Below are positions 15,168-24,023 of a stretch of 49,615 nucleotides of DNA, in pieces. The stretch spans positions 1-49,615 of the forward strand of contig CAJOIB010000003.1 in NCBI GenBank assembly GCA_905234705.1, given 5' to 3'. The stretch comes from an uncultured Selenomonadaceae bacterium. GTDB taxonomy: Bacteria; Bacillota; Negativicutes; Selenomonadales; Selenomonadaceae. The notes beneath the pieces were generated by a model. That model had not been told where the DNA came from, did no database searches, and worked only from the letters and a program-made list of their open reading frames with translations. The position numbers and the translations under genes are program-made. Numbering within the stretch: the stretch's first letter is position 1; each line of letters opens with the position of its first letter.

Positions 15168-16645
15168 TGTGATTTGCCCCCAATGTTTTCTGCTAAATGT
15201 ACCAATGCGGCTAATTTTTTTGTTAGCGGCGTATAATCTTCGACAAATCTATTGGAGACTAAAAACAGCGCGTCTCCAAATTTTTCAACGGATTCTTCGA
15301 TTTTGACTTTCAAGTCTTTGCTGAGATTTTCGGCGGATTTTTGAAGATTTTCATTGTTTATTTTCATCATGTGGTGAAGTGAAGATTCAATATCCTTGGT
15401 GATTTTGAAAGCGTCGTCACCGAGAGCCGCCGCGGCTTTTTGTATGGCGTCTTTAGTCGATTGAACTTCAGCGTCCATGATTTCGCGTTGTTTGTAAGAG
15501 GTACTTTCAATGCGTTTGGAAATTTCCAACATAGACTTCACGGTTTGATTTGAAATTTCTTCCAATCGATCGAAAGTCGCGTTGCCCAAATTTGCAATTT
15601 TCGTCGTCATTTCTCCTGCGCGAGTGGCGGTGCTGTTTATATTTTGAGCCACTTTATCGTTGAATTGCTGAATTTCTTTGCAAGTGTTTTGAACTAAATT
15701 TACAATGCTTGGAACGGCATTTTGGGCGCTGTTGCCGAGATTTTGAACTTCCAATAAAATCTGCTCCAATTTTTTCTCATAAACATTCGCCGTAACAATC
15801 AGATTCAAAATTTGCTCGCTGGAATTTTTAATCGCGCCGGAAGATTTTTCAATCTCAGCGATAGAATTTTTCGCGGCGTCAATTCCCGTAAAAGTTATTT
15901 CCAAATTTTTCGTGACGCGCTCGATAGTTTCTTGATAATGAATTTGCCAATCCAACAGCCGCCCGACCGCAATATTCAACTGCTTAAAATTTTCGCCGAA
16001 TTGCTCAGTCAATTTCCGGTTAAAATCCCTCATAGTTTCATTCAGCGCTTCAATAAAAGTCTTGGTGTTATTTTCCGCCAAAGTTTTGCTGAAATCTCTA
16101 AGTTCGCGGATAATTTTATCATTGCCGTCGCGCAGGTCAAGGCGAATGTTCTTAATTTGACTGATAACCGTATATTCGCCGTCGTCGCCAATCGCCGCCG
16201 TCAATTTCTCAATCGAACTGCGTAATGCCCGCATTTCTGCAGATTTAGTTCCGTCCGATTTTTTCAAGTACAAAATTAAATCGGCAATGCTGGATTCGCC
16301 GCTGACGGTTTGATTAAAATTTTTCTGCGCGTCTATCTGACAATTTTTTAAATAGATTGAGCCCGCCATTCCCAAAATCGAAGTGATAAACGCTGCCTTC
16401 ATTCCGTCCAAAAGATTCGTCACGCTTTGTTGTATTGCATTAGTGTCAAAATTGTACAAACCCCAGGCAATTCCAATGAAAGTAAATAATACGCCCAAAG
16501 TTGCGGCTGTGCGCGGCTGCTCGTAATCGCCAAACGGATCTTGAGCCAGATAATTTTTAAATTTTCTCTGCGCATTAATAAACCAGCCAATAAGTATCAC
16601 GCAAGAAATTACTGTAGCAAGATTTTCAAAAATAAACGTCGTCAA
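15164..16645 (-). CDS. MotA/TolQ/ExbB-like proton channel with long helical tail, ZorA-like
   Basis: 493 residues. Three predicted membrane helices (about 5-23, 48-66, 84-100), with LGVLFTFIGIAWGLYNFD and LLDGMKAAFITSILGMAGS matching the conserved core of ZorA-type MotA proteins. Residues 100-493 form a long, mostly coiled-coil tail. The tail is the hallmark of ZorA, where it projects into the cytoplasm and is needed to pass the signal to the effector. Start chosen at TTG 16645, eight bases after AAAGGAG; the in-frame TTG 18 bp upstream is inside the ribosome site. First gene of the three-gene operon and divergent from hisH. Confidence 0.78.
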   Translation of the reverse strand: MTTFIFENLATVISCVILIGWFINAQRKFKNYLAQDPFGDYEQPRTAATLGVLFTFIGIAWGLYNFDTNAIQQSVTNLLDGMKAAFITSILGMAGSIYLKNCQIDAQKNFNQTVSGESSIADLILYLKKSDGTKSAEMRALRSSIEKLTAAIGDDGEYTVISQIKNIRLDLRDGNDKIIRELRDFSKTLAENNTKTFIEALNETMRDFNRKLTEQFGENFKQLNIAVGRLLDWQIHYQETIERVTKNLEITFTGIDAAKNSIAEIEKSSGAIKNSSEQILNLIVTANVYEKKLEQILLEVQNLGNSAQNAVPSIVNLVQNTCKEIQQFNDKVAQNINSTATRAGEMTTKIANLGNATFDRLEEISNQTVKSMLEISKRIESTSYKQREIMDAEVQSTKDAIQKAAAALGDDAFKITKDIESSLHHMMKINNENLQKSAENLSKDLKVKIEESVEKFGDALFLVSNRFVEDYTPLTKKLAALVHLAENIGGKSH

Positions 16646-16686
16646 AATCAGCACTCCTTTCAAATTGTAAAAAATAAAATTTCAAT

Positions 16687-16707
16687 CCAAAATAAAAAAA
16701 TCCTGCC
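16687..16707. repeat. Right copy of 21-bp direct repeat flanking the Zorya-like operon
   Basis: Identical to 13665-13685, same orientation, about 40 bp upstream of the zorA-like start. On the plus strand the nearby TCCTGC and GCAGGA arms (16701-16735) also form a weak hairpin followed by ATTTTTT. Confidence 0.8.
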
Positions 16708-16775
16708 CTTGCGATAGAAAAAAATCAATGCAGGAATATTTTTTGAAATTGCGAATTTAAATAGCGGTGATGTTT

Positions 16776-17402
16776 ATGATTGCGATAATAGATTATGGCG
16801 TAGGGAATTTGTACAGCGTCGAAAAAGCGCTGATAGCAGTTGGCGGCGAAGTGAAATTGACAAACAACGCGGCGGATTTGAAACGCGCTGAAAAATTAGT
16901 TTTGCCAGGCGTCGGAGCGTTCGGTGACTGCATGAAAAATTTGGAGGCGACCGGATTAATCCCAACGATACTCGAACAAATTTTGATGCACAAACCGCTC
17001 TTAGGAATTTGCGTCGGGTTACAGATTTTATTTGAGCGCAGTGAAGAATCGCCGGACGTTAAAGGTTTGGGCGTATTCAAGGGCGAAGTGAAAAAAATTC
17101 GCGCAGGCGGATTTAAAATCCCGCATATGGGCTGGAACTCATTAACTATCGGCAGAAAAAATAATCTGGTGAAATTTGGCGCGTCTAAATTGATGGCGGG
17201 CTTGAATGATAAACCGTATTTTTATTTTGTGCACAGTTACCACGCAGTACCGGCGAATGAAAATTTGGTAACGGCGACGACTGATTACGGCGAGGCTGTG
17301 ACGGCGGCTGTCGAATTGGGAAAAGTTTTTGCAACGCAATTTCACCCAGAAAAATCCGGCGACGTTGGCTTGAAAGTTTTAAAAAATTTTGTTGAGATGT
17401 GA
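16776..17402 (+). CDS. hisH: Imidazole glycerol phosphate synthase, glutamine amidotransferase subunit
   Basis: 208 residues. It hydrolyses glutamine and channels ammonia to HisF for histidine synthesis. The class I amidotransferase triad is present: Cys79 in GICVGLQ, His190 and Glu192 in FHPEKSG. The ATG giving M-I-A-I-I-D-Y-G was chosen; GTG and ATG codons 9 and 6 bp upstream are alternatives and the ribosome site is weak. It opens a plus-strand operon with hisA following at 12 bp. hisG, hisD, hisB and hisC are not in the window, so the pathway genes are split. Confidence 0.95.
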   Translation: MIAIIDYGVGNLYSVEKALIAVGGEVKLTNNAADLKRAEKLVLPGVGAFGDCMKNLEATGLIPTILEQILMHKPLLGICVGLQILFERSEESPDVKGLGVFKGEVKKIRAGGFKIPHMGWNSLTIGRKNNLVKFGASKLMAGLNDKPYFYFVHSYHAVPANENLVTATTDYGEAVTAAVELGKVFATQFHPEKSGDVGLKVLKNFVEM

Positions 17403-17414
17403 GGAGTGTTTGAA

Positions 17415-18137
17415 ATGTTGATTTTACCGGCGATTGATATTCTTGATGGAATGTGCGTGCGCTTGACGCAGGGCGATTTCAAAAAAGAATTGAAGTATTC
17501 GTATTATCCGGACGAAACGGCGACGGAATTGGAAGAAGCGGGCGCAGAATTTTTGCACGTGGTAGATTTGGACGGCGCGAAAACCGGAACTTTGGCGAAT
17601 ATTTTTGTGATTAAGCGCATTATCGACAGCGTTAACATTCCGATAGAAGTTGGCGGCGGTATTCGTCAAATGAGCGACATTGAGAATTTGCTGGACATTG
17701 GGATTAATCGCGTGATTTTGGGCAGTGCGGCGGTTGAGAATCCTGCATTTGTCAAAGAGGCGGCTGAAAATTTTGGTGACAGCATTGTTGTAGGAATTGA
17801 CGCGCGCGAAGGTATTGTTGCGGTTCATGGCTGGTGCGATTCCGGCAAAATGGACGCGAAAGATTTAGCGGCGCGTATGGGCGATTATGGCGTTTCGACG
17901 ATTATTTATACTGATATTGCTCGCGACGGAATGTTGGGCGGCGTCAATGTCGATAGGATTGCTGAAATTGCGCAGAGTTCGGGCGTTGACGTTATCGCTT
18001 CGGGCGGCGTAAGTTCGGTTGAAGATATTCGTAAACTCAGGGCGCGCGAAGAAGATGGAATTGTCGGGGCGATTATCGGCAAGGCTCTTTATGAAGGCGT
18101 GATTGATTTCAAAGACGCGCTCAAGGCGGCTGAGTGA
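17415..18137 (+). CDS. hisA: ProFAR isomerase (1-(5-phosphoribosyl)-5-[(5-phosphoribosylamino)methylideneamino]imidazole-4-carboxamide isomerase)
   Basis: 240 residues, a TIM barrel. Catalytic Asp8 (LPAIDILDG) and Asp129 (VVGIDAREG) and the two phosphate loops (VGGGIR, ASGGV) are in place. Start ATG at 17415 lies eight bases after GAGGAG; the GTG three codons upstream is less likely. hisF follows after 3 bp. Confidence 0.96.
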   Translation: MLILPAIDILDGMCVRLTQGDFKKELKYSYYPDETATELEEAGAEFLHVVDLDGAKTGTLANIFVIKRIIDSVNIPIEVGGGIRQMSDIENLLDIGINRVILGSAAVENPAFVKEAAENFGDSIVVGIDAREGIVAVHGWCDSGKMDAKDLAARMGDYGVSTIIYTDIARDGMLGGVNVDRIAEIAQSSGVDVIASGGVSSVEDIRKLRAREEDGIVGAIIGKALYEGVIDFKDALKAAE

Positions 18138-18140
18138 TTT

Positions 18141-18899
18141 ATGTTGACGAAAAGAATAATTCCGTGTCTTGATGTTAAAGCTGGGCGCGTTGTCAAGGGA
18201 ACAAATTTTGTAGGACTGCGCGACGCGGGCGATCCTGTCGAACTTGCGAAAAGATATGACGACGAGCGCGCGGACGAATTAGTTTTCCTGGATATAACGG
18301 CTTCGCACGAAGGGCGCGGCACAATGGTTGAAGTTGCGAAAAATTGTGCGGCTCAAGTTTTCATACCGTTCACAGTTGGCGGCGGCATTCGCACGGTTGA
18401 AGATATGCGCGTAATGTTGAAAGCCGGCGCTGATAAAATTTCCGTGAACAGTGCGGCGGTTAAAAATCCTGCACTGATTAGTGAAGGCGCAAAAAAATTC
18501 GGCAGTCAATGTATAGTTTTGGCGGTGGACGCTAAATCTTGCGGCGACGATAAATGGGAAATTTACATAAACGGCGGCAGGACTCCAACGGGCATTGATT
18601 GTATCGAGTGGGTTAGAAAAGCTGTGGCGTTGGGCGCGGGCGAAATTTTATTGACGAGCATGGACGCGGACGGCACTAAGGACGGCTACGATATTCCGCT
18701 GACGCGCGCGGTTTCTGAAAATGTTAATGTGCCGGTGATAGCTTCGGGCGGCGCGGGCGAATACGAGCATTTTTTGAAAGTTTTAGTTGACGGCAAAGCT
18801 GACGCGGTTTTGGCGGCGTCTGTCTTTCATTACGGCAAATATACGATTCGGCAGGTTAAAGAATATCTGAAAAAGCACGGCGTTGAAGTTCGATTTTGA
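18141..18899 (+). CDS. hisF: Imidazole glycerol phosphate synthase, cyclase subunit
   Basis: 252 residues, the expected length. N-terminal [17 protein letters not shown] with catalytic Asp11, [11 protein letters not shown], and a second Asp in VLAVDAKS. It partners with HisH to form IGP and AICAR. The start sits 3 bp after the hisA stop. Instead of hisIE, a toxin-antitoxin pair begins 9 bp downstream. Confidence 0.97.
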   Translation: MLTKRIIPCLDVKAGRVVKGTNFVGLRDAGDPVELAKRYDDERADELVFLDITASHEGRGTMVEVAKNCAAQVFIPFTVGGGIRTVEDMRVMLKAGADKISVNSAAVKNPALISEGAKKFGSQCIVLAVDAKSCGDDKWEIYINGGRTPTGIDCIEWVRKAVALGAGEILLTSMDADGTKDGYDIPLTRAVSENVNVPVIASGGAGEYEHFLKVLVDGKADAVLAASVFHYGKYTIRQVKEYLKKHGVEVRF

Positions 18900-18908
18900 G
18901 GTGGCAAA

Positions 18909-19100
18909 ATGACTGTCGAAATTACAATGAGCGACGACGAATATAAATTTATCAGTAAATATGCCGCGACGAAAAATTTAACAGTCGAAGAAATTTTTTT
19001 GAAAACTGTACTTGAAAAAATCGGCGACGAAAAATTATTAGCGATTTCCGATGAAATTATCGCGCAGCGCGCAAAAGTTTATGAGGCGCTCGCAAAATGA
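18909..19100 (+). CDS. Putative antitoxin of a Doc-type toxin-antitoxin pair
   Basis: 63 residues. An N-terminal strand (TVEITMSDDEYKFI) followed by helices with NLTVEEIFLKTVLEKI suggests a ribbon-helix-helix-like DNA-binding fold, and the acidic, charged C-terminus could bind the toxin. The stop overlaps the toxin start as ATGA, the usual antitoxin-toxin coupling. Strong GAGGTGG ribosome site. Not a classic Phd by sequence; identity as antitoxin rests on size, overlap and neighbour. Confidence 0.72.
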   Translation: MTVEITMSDDEYKFISKYAATKNLTVEEIFLKTVLEKIGDEKLLAISDEIIAQRAKVYEALAK

Positions 19101-19480
19101 TTCGGCTCACTAAAAAACAAATTTTAACTTTACACAAAATTTTAATTGAAAAATTCGGCGGCGTTACCGGTATTCGTGATGAAAAATTACTTGATTCGGC
19201 TGTTAATGCGCCGTTTCAAACTTTTGGCGGTGAGGATTTATATTCGACGCTGATTGAAAAGGCGGCGCGGCTCGGTTACGGTTTGATAAAAAATCATCCT
19301 TTCCTCGACGGCAATAAACGCGCAGGGACTCACGCAATGCTGGTTTTTCTGAAAATCAATCGGGCTGAATTGAATTGTAGCGATAAAGATTTGATTGACA
19401 TAATTTTTGGCGTGGCGGATAATTCGGTGACGTATGAGGAATTTTTGAATTGGTTGGAGGCTAATACTGATGAAGATTGA
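19097..19480 (+). CDS. doc: Doc/Fic-family toxin
   Basis: 127 residues, the length of Doc. The Fic motif reads [11 protein letters not shown] (His67 to Arg75). The N-K-R ending is that of Doc-type kinases, which phosphorylate EF-Tu and stop translation, rather than the N-G-R of AMP-transferring Fic proteins. All motif residues are intact, so the toxin should be active unless held by the antitoxin. Its last 11 bp overlap hisIE, so it is fully embedded in the histidine operon. That position should give it operon-driven expression in addition to any self-regulation. Confidence 0.85.
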   Translation: MIRLTKKQILTLHKILIEKFGGVTGIRDEKLLDSAVNAPFQTFGGEDLYSTLIEKAARLGYGLIKNHPFLDGNKRAGTHAMLVFLKINRAELNCSDKDLIDIIFGVADNSVTYEEFLNWLEANTDED

Positions 19481-20174
19481 CATTAGCAAGGTAAAATTCG
19501 ACGCAAATGGGCTTGTACCGGCGATTGTGCAGGAAGAAAGCGGGCAAGTTTTAATGCTGGCTTATATGAATGAGGAATCGCTGAATAAAACTGTTGAGAC
19601 GGGCTACACGCATTTTTACAGCCGCAGTCGTCAAACTTTGTGGAAGAAGGGCGAAACCAGCGGCAATGTTCAGCGCGTGCAAGAAATTTATTATGACTGC
19701 GACGGCGACGCGCTTTTAGTCAAAGTTCATCAAACCGGCGTTGCCTGTCACACGGGGACTTATTCCTGTTTCAGCGGGCGGCGGCTTGACGATAACGATA
19801 AACAACTTCCCGCCGTTGTCGAACAGCCGCAGGAAGAAAATCTCGCGCTGGTTTTGTACGAACTTTACGCGGTGATAAAAGATCGTCAGCGTCACCCTGT
19901 CGAAGGTTCTTACACGAATTATTTATTTGGCGCGGGTCAAGATAAAATTTTGAAAAAAGTTGGCGAAGAGGCAGTTGAAACTATCATTGCGTCGAAAAAT
20001 GGCGAGGAAACTGATATTCTTTACGAAATGGGCGACCTTTGGTATCACTGCTTAGTTTTGCTGGCGTATCACGGAATTAAGCCGGAAGATTTATTCGCCG
20101 AACTTATGAACAGGCGCAAGGGCGGCAGTTATCACAAATTCACCGGCAAAACTGGTAAGCGTCCGAATGACTAA
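19470..20174 (+). CDS. hisI: Bifunctional phosphoribosyl-AMP cyclohydrolase / phosphoribosyl-ATP pyrophosphatase
   Basis: 234 residues. The N-terminal HisI half has [15 protein letters not shown] and the metal-binding DCDGDA and CHTG...SCF segments; the C-terminal HisE half (about 120-234) has [10 protein letters not shown] and the YEMGDLWYH helix. It carries out steps two and three of histidine synthesis. Start ATG lies within the end of the doc gene, and the 3' end overlaps the deacetylase by 8 bp. Also called hisIE. Confidence 0.95.
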   Translation: MKIDISKVKFDANGLVPAIVQEESGQVLMLAYMNEESLNKTVETGYTHFYSRSRQTLWKKGETSGNVQRVQEIYYDCDGDALLVKVHQTGVACHTGTYSCFSGRRLDDNDKQLPAVVEQPQEENLALVLYELYAVIKDRQRHPVEGSYTNYLFGAGQDKILKKVGEEAVETIIASKNGEETDILYEMGDLWYHCLVLLAYHGIKPEDLFAELMNRRKGGSYHKFTGKTGKRPND

Positions 20175-20943
20175 GTTTTTAATAATCCCGCTGATAATCT
20201 TATTGACAATCTCAAAAACTTTCGCGCAGGACATACAGGAAATCGCCGCCGGACCAAAAATCTTAGTGCTGAATTATCACCAAGTGCAAGACGTTTTCAC
20301 TTCGCTGTCAATGCCGCCAAAGCTTTTCGACGAACAAATGAATTACCTGGTAACGCACGGCTACGTTTCGATAACACCGGACGAACTTTACAGCGGCTTA
20401 ACGGGCGAAATGGAATTGCCGCCGAAACCAGTGCTGATAACATTCGACGACGGCTACGCGGACAATTACACAAATGCTTTTCCGATTTTGCAGGCGTACG
20501 GAATGCGCGCGACGATTTTTGTAATTCCGGCGTTTGTCGGCAAAAAAAATTATCTGACGTGGGAGCAACTGCGCGAAATGGAATTGGGCGGCGTCACGGT
20601 CGAATCGCACACGCTTAACCATCGCAAACTTGAAGAGTTGCCCGACGACGAAATCCGCAGTGAACTTTTAAATTCCAAATTGGTGCTTGAGGAAAATCTC
20701 GGTCACGCGGTGGAATTTCTGGCGTATCCTACCGGCACTTACAATTTGCACATTGCGAGCATTGCTAAAGATGTTGGCTACAAGGGCGCGTTCACGATTA
20801 AATATGGCAACGTCGATTTGGGCAGTAATTTATTTGCACTGGCGCGCGTTCCTATTTTCCAGACGGCTGCCACTATGAAGGATTTTTACGAGCGAATTGA
20901 ATATCGGCAAAGTTTTGAAGAATTTGGTTGGGTTAAAAGATAG
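20167..20943 (+). CDS. Secreted polysaccharide deacetylase (NodB domain)
   Basis: 258 residues with a signal peptide ([19 protein letters not shown]). The NodB domain shows TFDDGYADN (Asp94, Asp95) and SHTLNH (His148, His152), the metal-binding triad of CE4 enzymes that remove N-acetyl groups from chitin-like polymers, PNAG or peptidoglycan. The form LNYHQV at the start is like PgaB/IcaB-type exported deacetylases. It overlaps hisIE by 8 bp and ends with the operon terminator, so it is transcribed with histidine genes, an odd partnership. Substrate unknown. Confidence 0.88.
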   Translation: MTKFLIIPLIILLTISKTFAQDIQEIAAGPKILVLNYHQVQDVFTSLSMPPKLFDEQMNYLVTHGYVSITPDELYSGLTGEMELPPKPVLITFDDGYADNYTNAFPILQAYGMRATIFVIPAFVGKKNYLTWEQLREMELGGVTVESHTLNHRKLEELPDDEIRSELLNSKLVLEENLGHAVEFLAYPTGTYNLHIASIAKDVGYKGAFTIKYGNVDLGSNLFALARVPIFQTAATMKDFYERIEYRQSFEEFGWVKR

Positions 20944-20957
20944 CCCGACCTTTTTTT
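20926..20957 (+). terminator. Intrinsic terminator of the his operon
   Basis: GGTTGGG (inside the last codons of the deacetylase) pairs with CCCGACC after an 11-base loop and is followed by T7. Confidence 0.8.
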
Positions 20958-20974
20958 ACGTGAAAATTTTATGA

Positions 20975-21003
20975 TTGACTAACAAAGCTAAACGGTTTAA
21001 TAT
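20975..21003 (+). promoter_or_regulatory. Promoter of the ylmE-sepF cluster
   Basis: TTGACT (20975-20980), 17-bp spacer, TAATAT (20998-21003), directly after the his terminator and about 20 bp upstream of the ylmE start region. Confidence 0.75.
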
Positions 21004-21024
21004 ACATAAATGGAGGCGAATACT

Positions 21025-21711
21025 TTGATTAACATTGTCGAAAATTTACGAGCGGTGCGAAATGAAATTGAAACTTCGCGAAAGTTGCGGAAAGTTGAAA
21101 TTAATGAGCCGGTAACTTTAATAGCGGTTACGAAAAATCACGACGTAGAAATGATGCAGCAGGCGATTGACGCAGGAGCTCAACATATCGGTGAAAATCG
21201 CATTCAAGAAGCGGCGGAAAAATTTAAAAGCCTAAATCGTGAAGTAACTCGACATTTAATCGGGCATTTGCAAACTAATAAGGCGAAACAAGCAGTACGA
21301 CTTTTTGATTTGATACACTCGGTGGACAGTGAGCATTTGGCGGCGGCGATTGACAACGCGGCGTATTCTGTTGGGAAAATTCAAGACGTGCTAATCCAAG
21401 TGAATCTGGCTAAGGAAGAAACTAAATCCGGCGTTTACGAAGAAAATCTGCAGAGTCTCATTGAAAAAATCGACACATTGAAAAATATTCGTCTCCGTGG
21501 TTTTATGTTAATCGCCCCGAATTATTCGGACGTTGAAGATTGCCGTCCGCTCTTTCGTCGCATGTATGAAATTTTTGATAAAGTTCGTAAGACGCGGCAG
21601 GATTTTGAATATCTGTCGATGGGCATGACGCATGATTATAAAATTGCGATTGAGGAGGGGTCAAATGTTGTGCGGATAGGCACAGCAATTTTTGGCGAAC
21701 GAAATTATTAA
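21025..21711 (+). CDS. PLP homeostasis protein (YggS/YlmE/PLPBP family)
   Basis: 228 residues. The PLP-binding Lys37 lies in LIAVTKNHD, followed by HIGENRIQEA and HLIGHLQTNKAK, and SMGMTHDYKIAIEEGSNVVR at the end binds the phosphate. These single-domain alanine-racemase-fold proteins buffer PLP. TTG 21025 was chosen because it is eight bases after GGAGG; the ATG at 21010 overlaps that site. It leads the ylmE-sepF-...-ylmH-divIVA division cluster. Confidence 0.93.
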   Translation: MINIVENLRAVRNEIETSRKLRKVEINEPVTLIAVTKNHDVEMMQQAIDAGAQHIGENRIQEAAEKFKSLNREVTRHLIGHLQTNKAKQAVRLFDLIHSVDSEHLAAAIDNAAYSVGKIQDVLIQVNLAKEETKSGVYEENLQSLIEKIDTLKNIRLRGFMLIAPNYSDVEDCRPLFRRMYEIFDKVRKTRQDFEYLSMGMTHDYKIAIEEGSNVVRIGTAIFGERNY

Positions 21712-21732
21712 GAAACGGGGGATTTTACGAAA

Positions 21733-22209
21733 ATGGGATTTGTGGAGAAGATGAGCAAAACTTTTGGATTTAGGGATGACGACGAAGATAAAGAACTCGA
21801 AACCAGGGACAAAGACGATACGCCCGTTGAGCCAAAAGAACCGCCTGCACCCGAATATACCAGCAGAAAAATTATCGGTTTCAATCCGACGGGTAGCGAA
21901 AATGCAGGTAATGAGGCAATGCCCCAGGACGTTGTCAGAACGAAAATTACTACGATTAAGCCCAAAGATTTCAGCGACGCGCAAACGGTAGCTAATTGTC
22001 TGCGCGAAAGTGTTCCGGTTGTGGTGAATTTTGAAGATACCGACCGCAACGAGGCAAAGCGCATAATCGACTTTATCAGCGGCACGACTTACGCGATTGA
22101 CGGCGAAATTAAAAAAGTCAGCGAAGATGTATTTATCTGCGCGCCGGAAAATGTCACGGTCGAAAGTTCCACCGACGACAGGCGTCCTATCAGCAAGCTC
22201 ATTGATTAG
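21733..22209 (+). CDS. sepF: Cell division protein SepF
   Basis: 158 residues. An N-terminal amphipathic helix (GFVEKMSKTFGF) for membrane binding, an acidic linker to about residue 65, and the SepF domain (IKPKDFSDAQTVANCLRESV, VVVNFEDTD, ARKRIIDFISG-like segment, FICAPENV). SepF anchors FtsZ to the membrane and arranges filaments. In the usual order it is followed by ylmG; here a sugar cassette takes that place. Confidence 0.95.
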   Translation: MGFVEKMSKTFGFRDDDEDKELETRDKDDTPVEPKEPPAPEYTSRKIIGFNPTGSENAGNEAMPQDVVRTKITTIKPKDFSDAQTVANCLRESVPVVVNFEDTDRNEAKRIIDFISGTTYAIDGEIKKVSEDVFICAPENVTVESSTDDRRPISKLID

Positions 22210-22246
22210 AAATTTCTTATGAAGATTGAAAGGCGGTTTAAGGTGT

Positions 22247-24019
22247 ATGGCAAAAAAATCTCTTGATGAGAGAAAAATACTATTGATGTTGGTTTGCAAA
22301 AATAAGGACGAGTTTCAAGCGCAGTCTCAGTTTTTAGATAAGGCTCAATTAAGGATACCGGATGGCTGGACTCTTCAAGCTGCGCCAATTATAAAAAGCA
22401 AAAACCTCGCCGCCGCCTTAAATAATGTTCAGAAAAATAGCGACGCCAAATACAAAATTTATTTAACTGCGCCCGCCGTTTGGATTGATCCTATGATTAT
22501 AATAAATACGGTGAATGCATTTTTCATTGAGCCGAAAACTGCAATGATTGGGCTATTTGGCTCTGAAATGCCGATTGACGGCGATTATACCCAAGCTAAA
22601 AATTTTTATGGAATGTATTGCTACCAAGACGGAAATACTACTAGGGTTTCTCAAGGCAAAGACGCACTTTATTTTCAAAAGACGCATATGTTAGACGGCG
22701 GATATTTCGCTACTAGTGAAGACTTGCCGTGGGACGAAAAAGTTGGCGAAGATTTTTTAATCGCGGCGCAGTGCTGCAATTTCCGCAGTCGTGGCTATGT
22801 TGTCGGCGTTGCTCACCAGGAAAATCAATGGATAGTTTATGCTAACGACGAAAAAATTTATAACGCTAAACCCGCGGAAAATAATTACGCCAAACAGCTT
22901 GAGCAGTTCAGAAATTTATACACTAAAAAATTCCAACCGCTGGTAAGTGTGTTAATTCCTTCATACAATCAGCCGAAATTTTGTCAAGAGGCGCTCGATA
23001 GTATTTTAGCTCAAAGCTACAAAAATATCGAAATTTTAATCGGCGACGACAGCACTAACACCGACGTCAAAAATATGGTTAAACCGTACTTGAAAAAATA
23101 TCCAAACATAAAATTTTTCTACCACGAAGGCAAATCTTATGGCGCAGGAAAAAATATGATGTCCTTACTGAATGCTTGTTCCGGCGAATACGTGAACTTT
23201 CTTCTGCACGACGATTTATTTTATCCGGAAAAAATTTACAAAATGATGGAATATTACGTTCGCGATTTGGAAGATAATATTTGCCTTGTGAGTTCTGCGC
23301 GAGATCTGATTGACGAAAACAGCAAATTTATCAAGCGTAAAAATCCGTGGCATCCACACGCTGACAGGATAATGAACGGAATAGACGTTGGGCGGAAAGT
23401 TTTATTTACGCTGGCAAATTTTTTGGGCGAGCTGAGCACGATCCTTTTCAAGAAAAAAGACGTGGCTTTTCGCGACAATAAGGGCAATAAGGTTTATGAG
23501 ATTGGTAATTATTGCGGAATTACAGGAACGGTTTATGGCGATTTAGATACTTGGCTGCAGATTTTAAAATCCGGCAAAGATTGCGTTTTTATGCACGAAT
23601 GTTTAAGCGCGTTTCGTCAGCACGCCGCACAAAATACTTTCAATCCTCGTACGCGAACTCATTTACCGCTGGATGCTCTTGGTTTCTGTACAATTTCTTG
23701 GCTGAATAATGCATTTTTCCGCAACATTGACGAATATAAATACTGCTGTAACAAATGGATAACAATGTCCGCAATGTGGCTTACGCCGATTACTGACGCC
23801 GATACAGAAGAAATTAAGCATTTCAAAAATTGGATTATCAATCTGCGCGAAATTTGCATGTCGGGCGATTACGCAAAAATTCTTGATGGCTCAATCCGAT
23901 TTTTGCTGGAACGTCTGCCGGAAAATAATCCGCTTATGCCGCTGATTAAGAAAAATGAACGCACAGGACTTTGGGAAAAAATAAATTCTCCATTGGAAAT
24001 GTCTTGCGAATCGAGGTGA
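22247..24019 (+). CDS. Two-domain glycosyltransferase (StrF-like domain plus GT2)
   Basis: 590 residues. Residues 1-220 resemble the Glyco_tranf_2_5/StrF-like domain (MLDGGYFATSEDLPWDE). From about residue 232 there is a family-2 glycosyltransferase: VSVLIPSYNQPKFCQEALDS, IGDDSTNT and the DXD-type LLHDDLFYPEK. The C-terminal 250 residues are helical and unassigned. No membrane segments, so it acts in the cytoplasm, transferring a nucleotide sugar to a glycan or lipid. A TTG 21 bp upstream is an alternative start. It lies in one transcript with fdtA and fdtB, which suggests that it uses a 3-amino-3,6-dideoxyhexose. Confidence 0.82.
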   Translation: MAKKSLDERKILLMLVCKNKDEFQAQSQFLDKAQLRIPDGWTLQAAPIIKSKNLAAALNNVQKNSDAKYKIYLTAPAVWIDPMIIINTVNAFFIEPKTAMIGLFGSEMPIDGDYTQAKNFYGMYCYQDGNTTRVSQGKDALYFQKTHMLDGGYFATSEDLPWDEKVGEDFLIAAQCCNFRSRGYVVGVAHQENQWIVYANDEKIYNAKPAENNYAKQLEQFRNLYTKKFQPLVSVLIPSYNQPKFCQEALDSILAQSYKNIEILIGDDSTNTDVKNMVKPYLKKYPNIKFFYHEGKSYGAGKNMMSLLNACSGEYVNFLLHDDLFYPEKIYKMMEYYVRDLEDNICLVSSARDLIDENSKFIKRKNPWHPHADRIMNGIDVGRKVLFTLANFLGELSTILFKKKDVAFRDNKGNKVYEIGNYCGITGTVYGDLDTWLQILKSGKDCVFMHECLSAFRQHAAQNTFNPRTRTHLPLDALGFCTISWLNNAFFRNIDEYKYCCNKWITMSAMWLTPITDADTEEIKHFKNWIINLREICMSGDYAKILDGSIRFLLERLPENNPLMPLIKKNERTGLWEKINSPLEMSCESR

Positions 24020-24023
24020 GATT

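Noticed and set aside
14484..16645. Flagellar MotA/MotB or Tol/ExbBD stator
   Set aside because: No flagellar or Tol genes are near; the MotA-like protein has a 390-residue helical tail and the operon ends in an HNH nuclease, which fits Zorya better.
16646..16775. T-box or other histidine leader before hisH
   Set aside because: The gap is only about 130 bp, mostly taken by the flanking repeat and zorA ribosome site, too short for a T-box with terminator.
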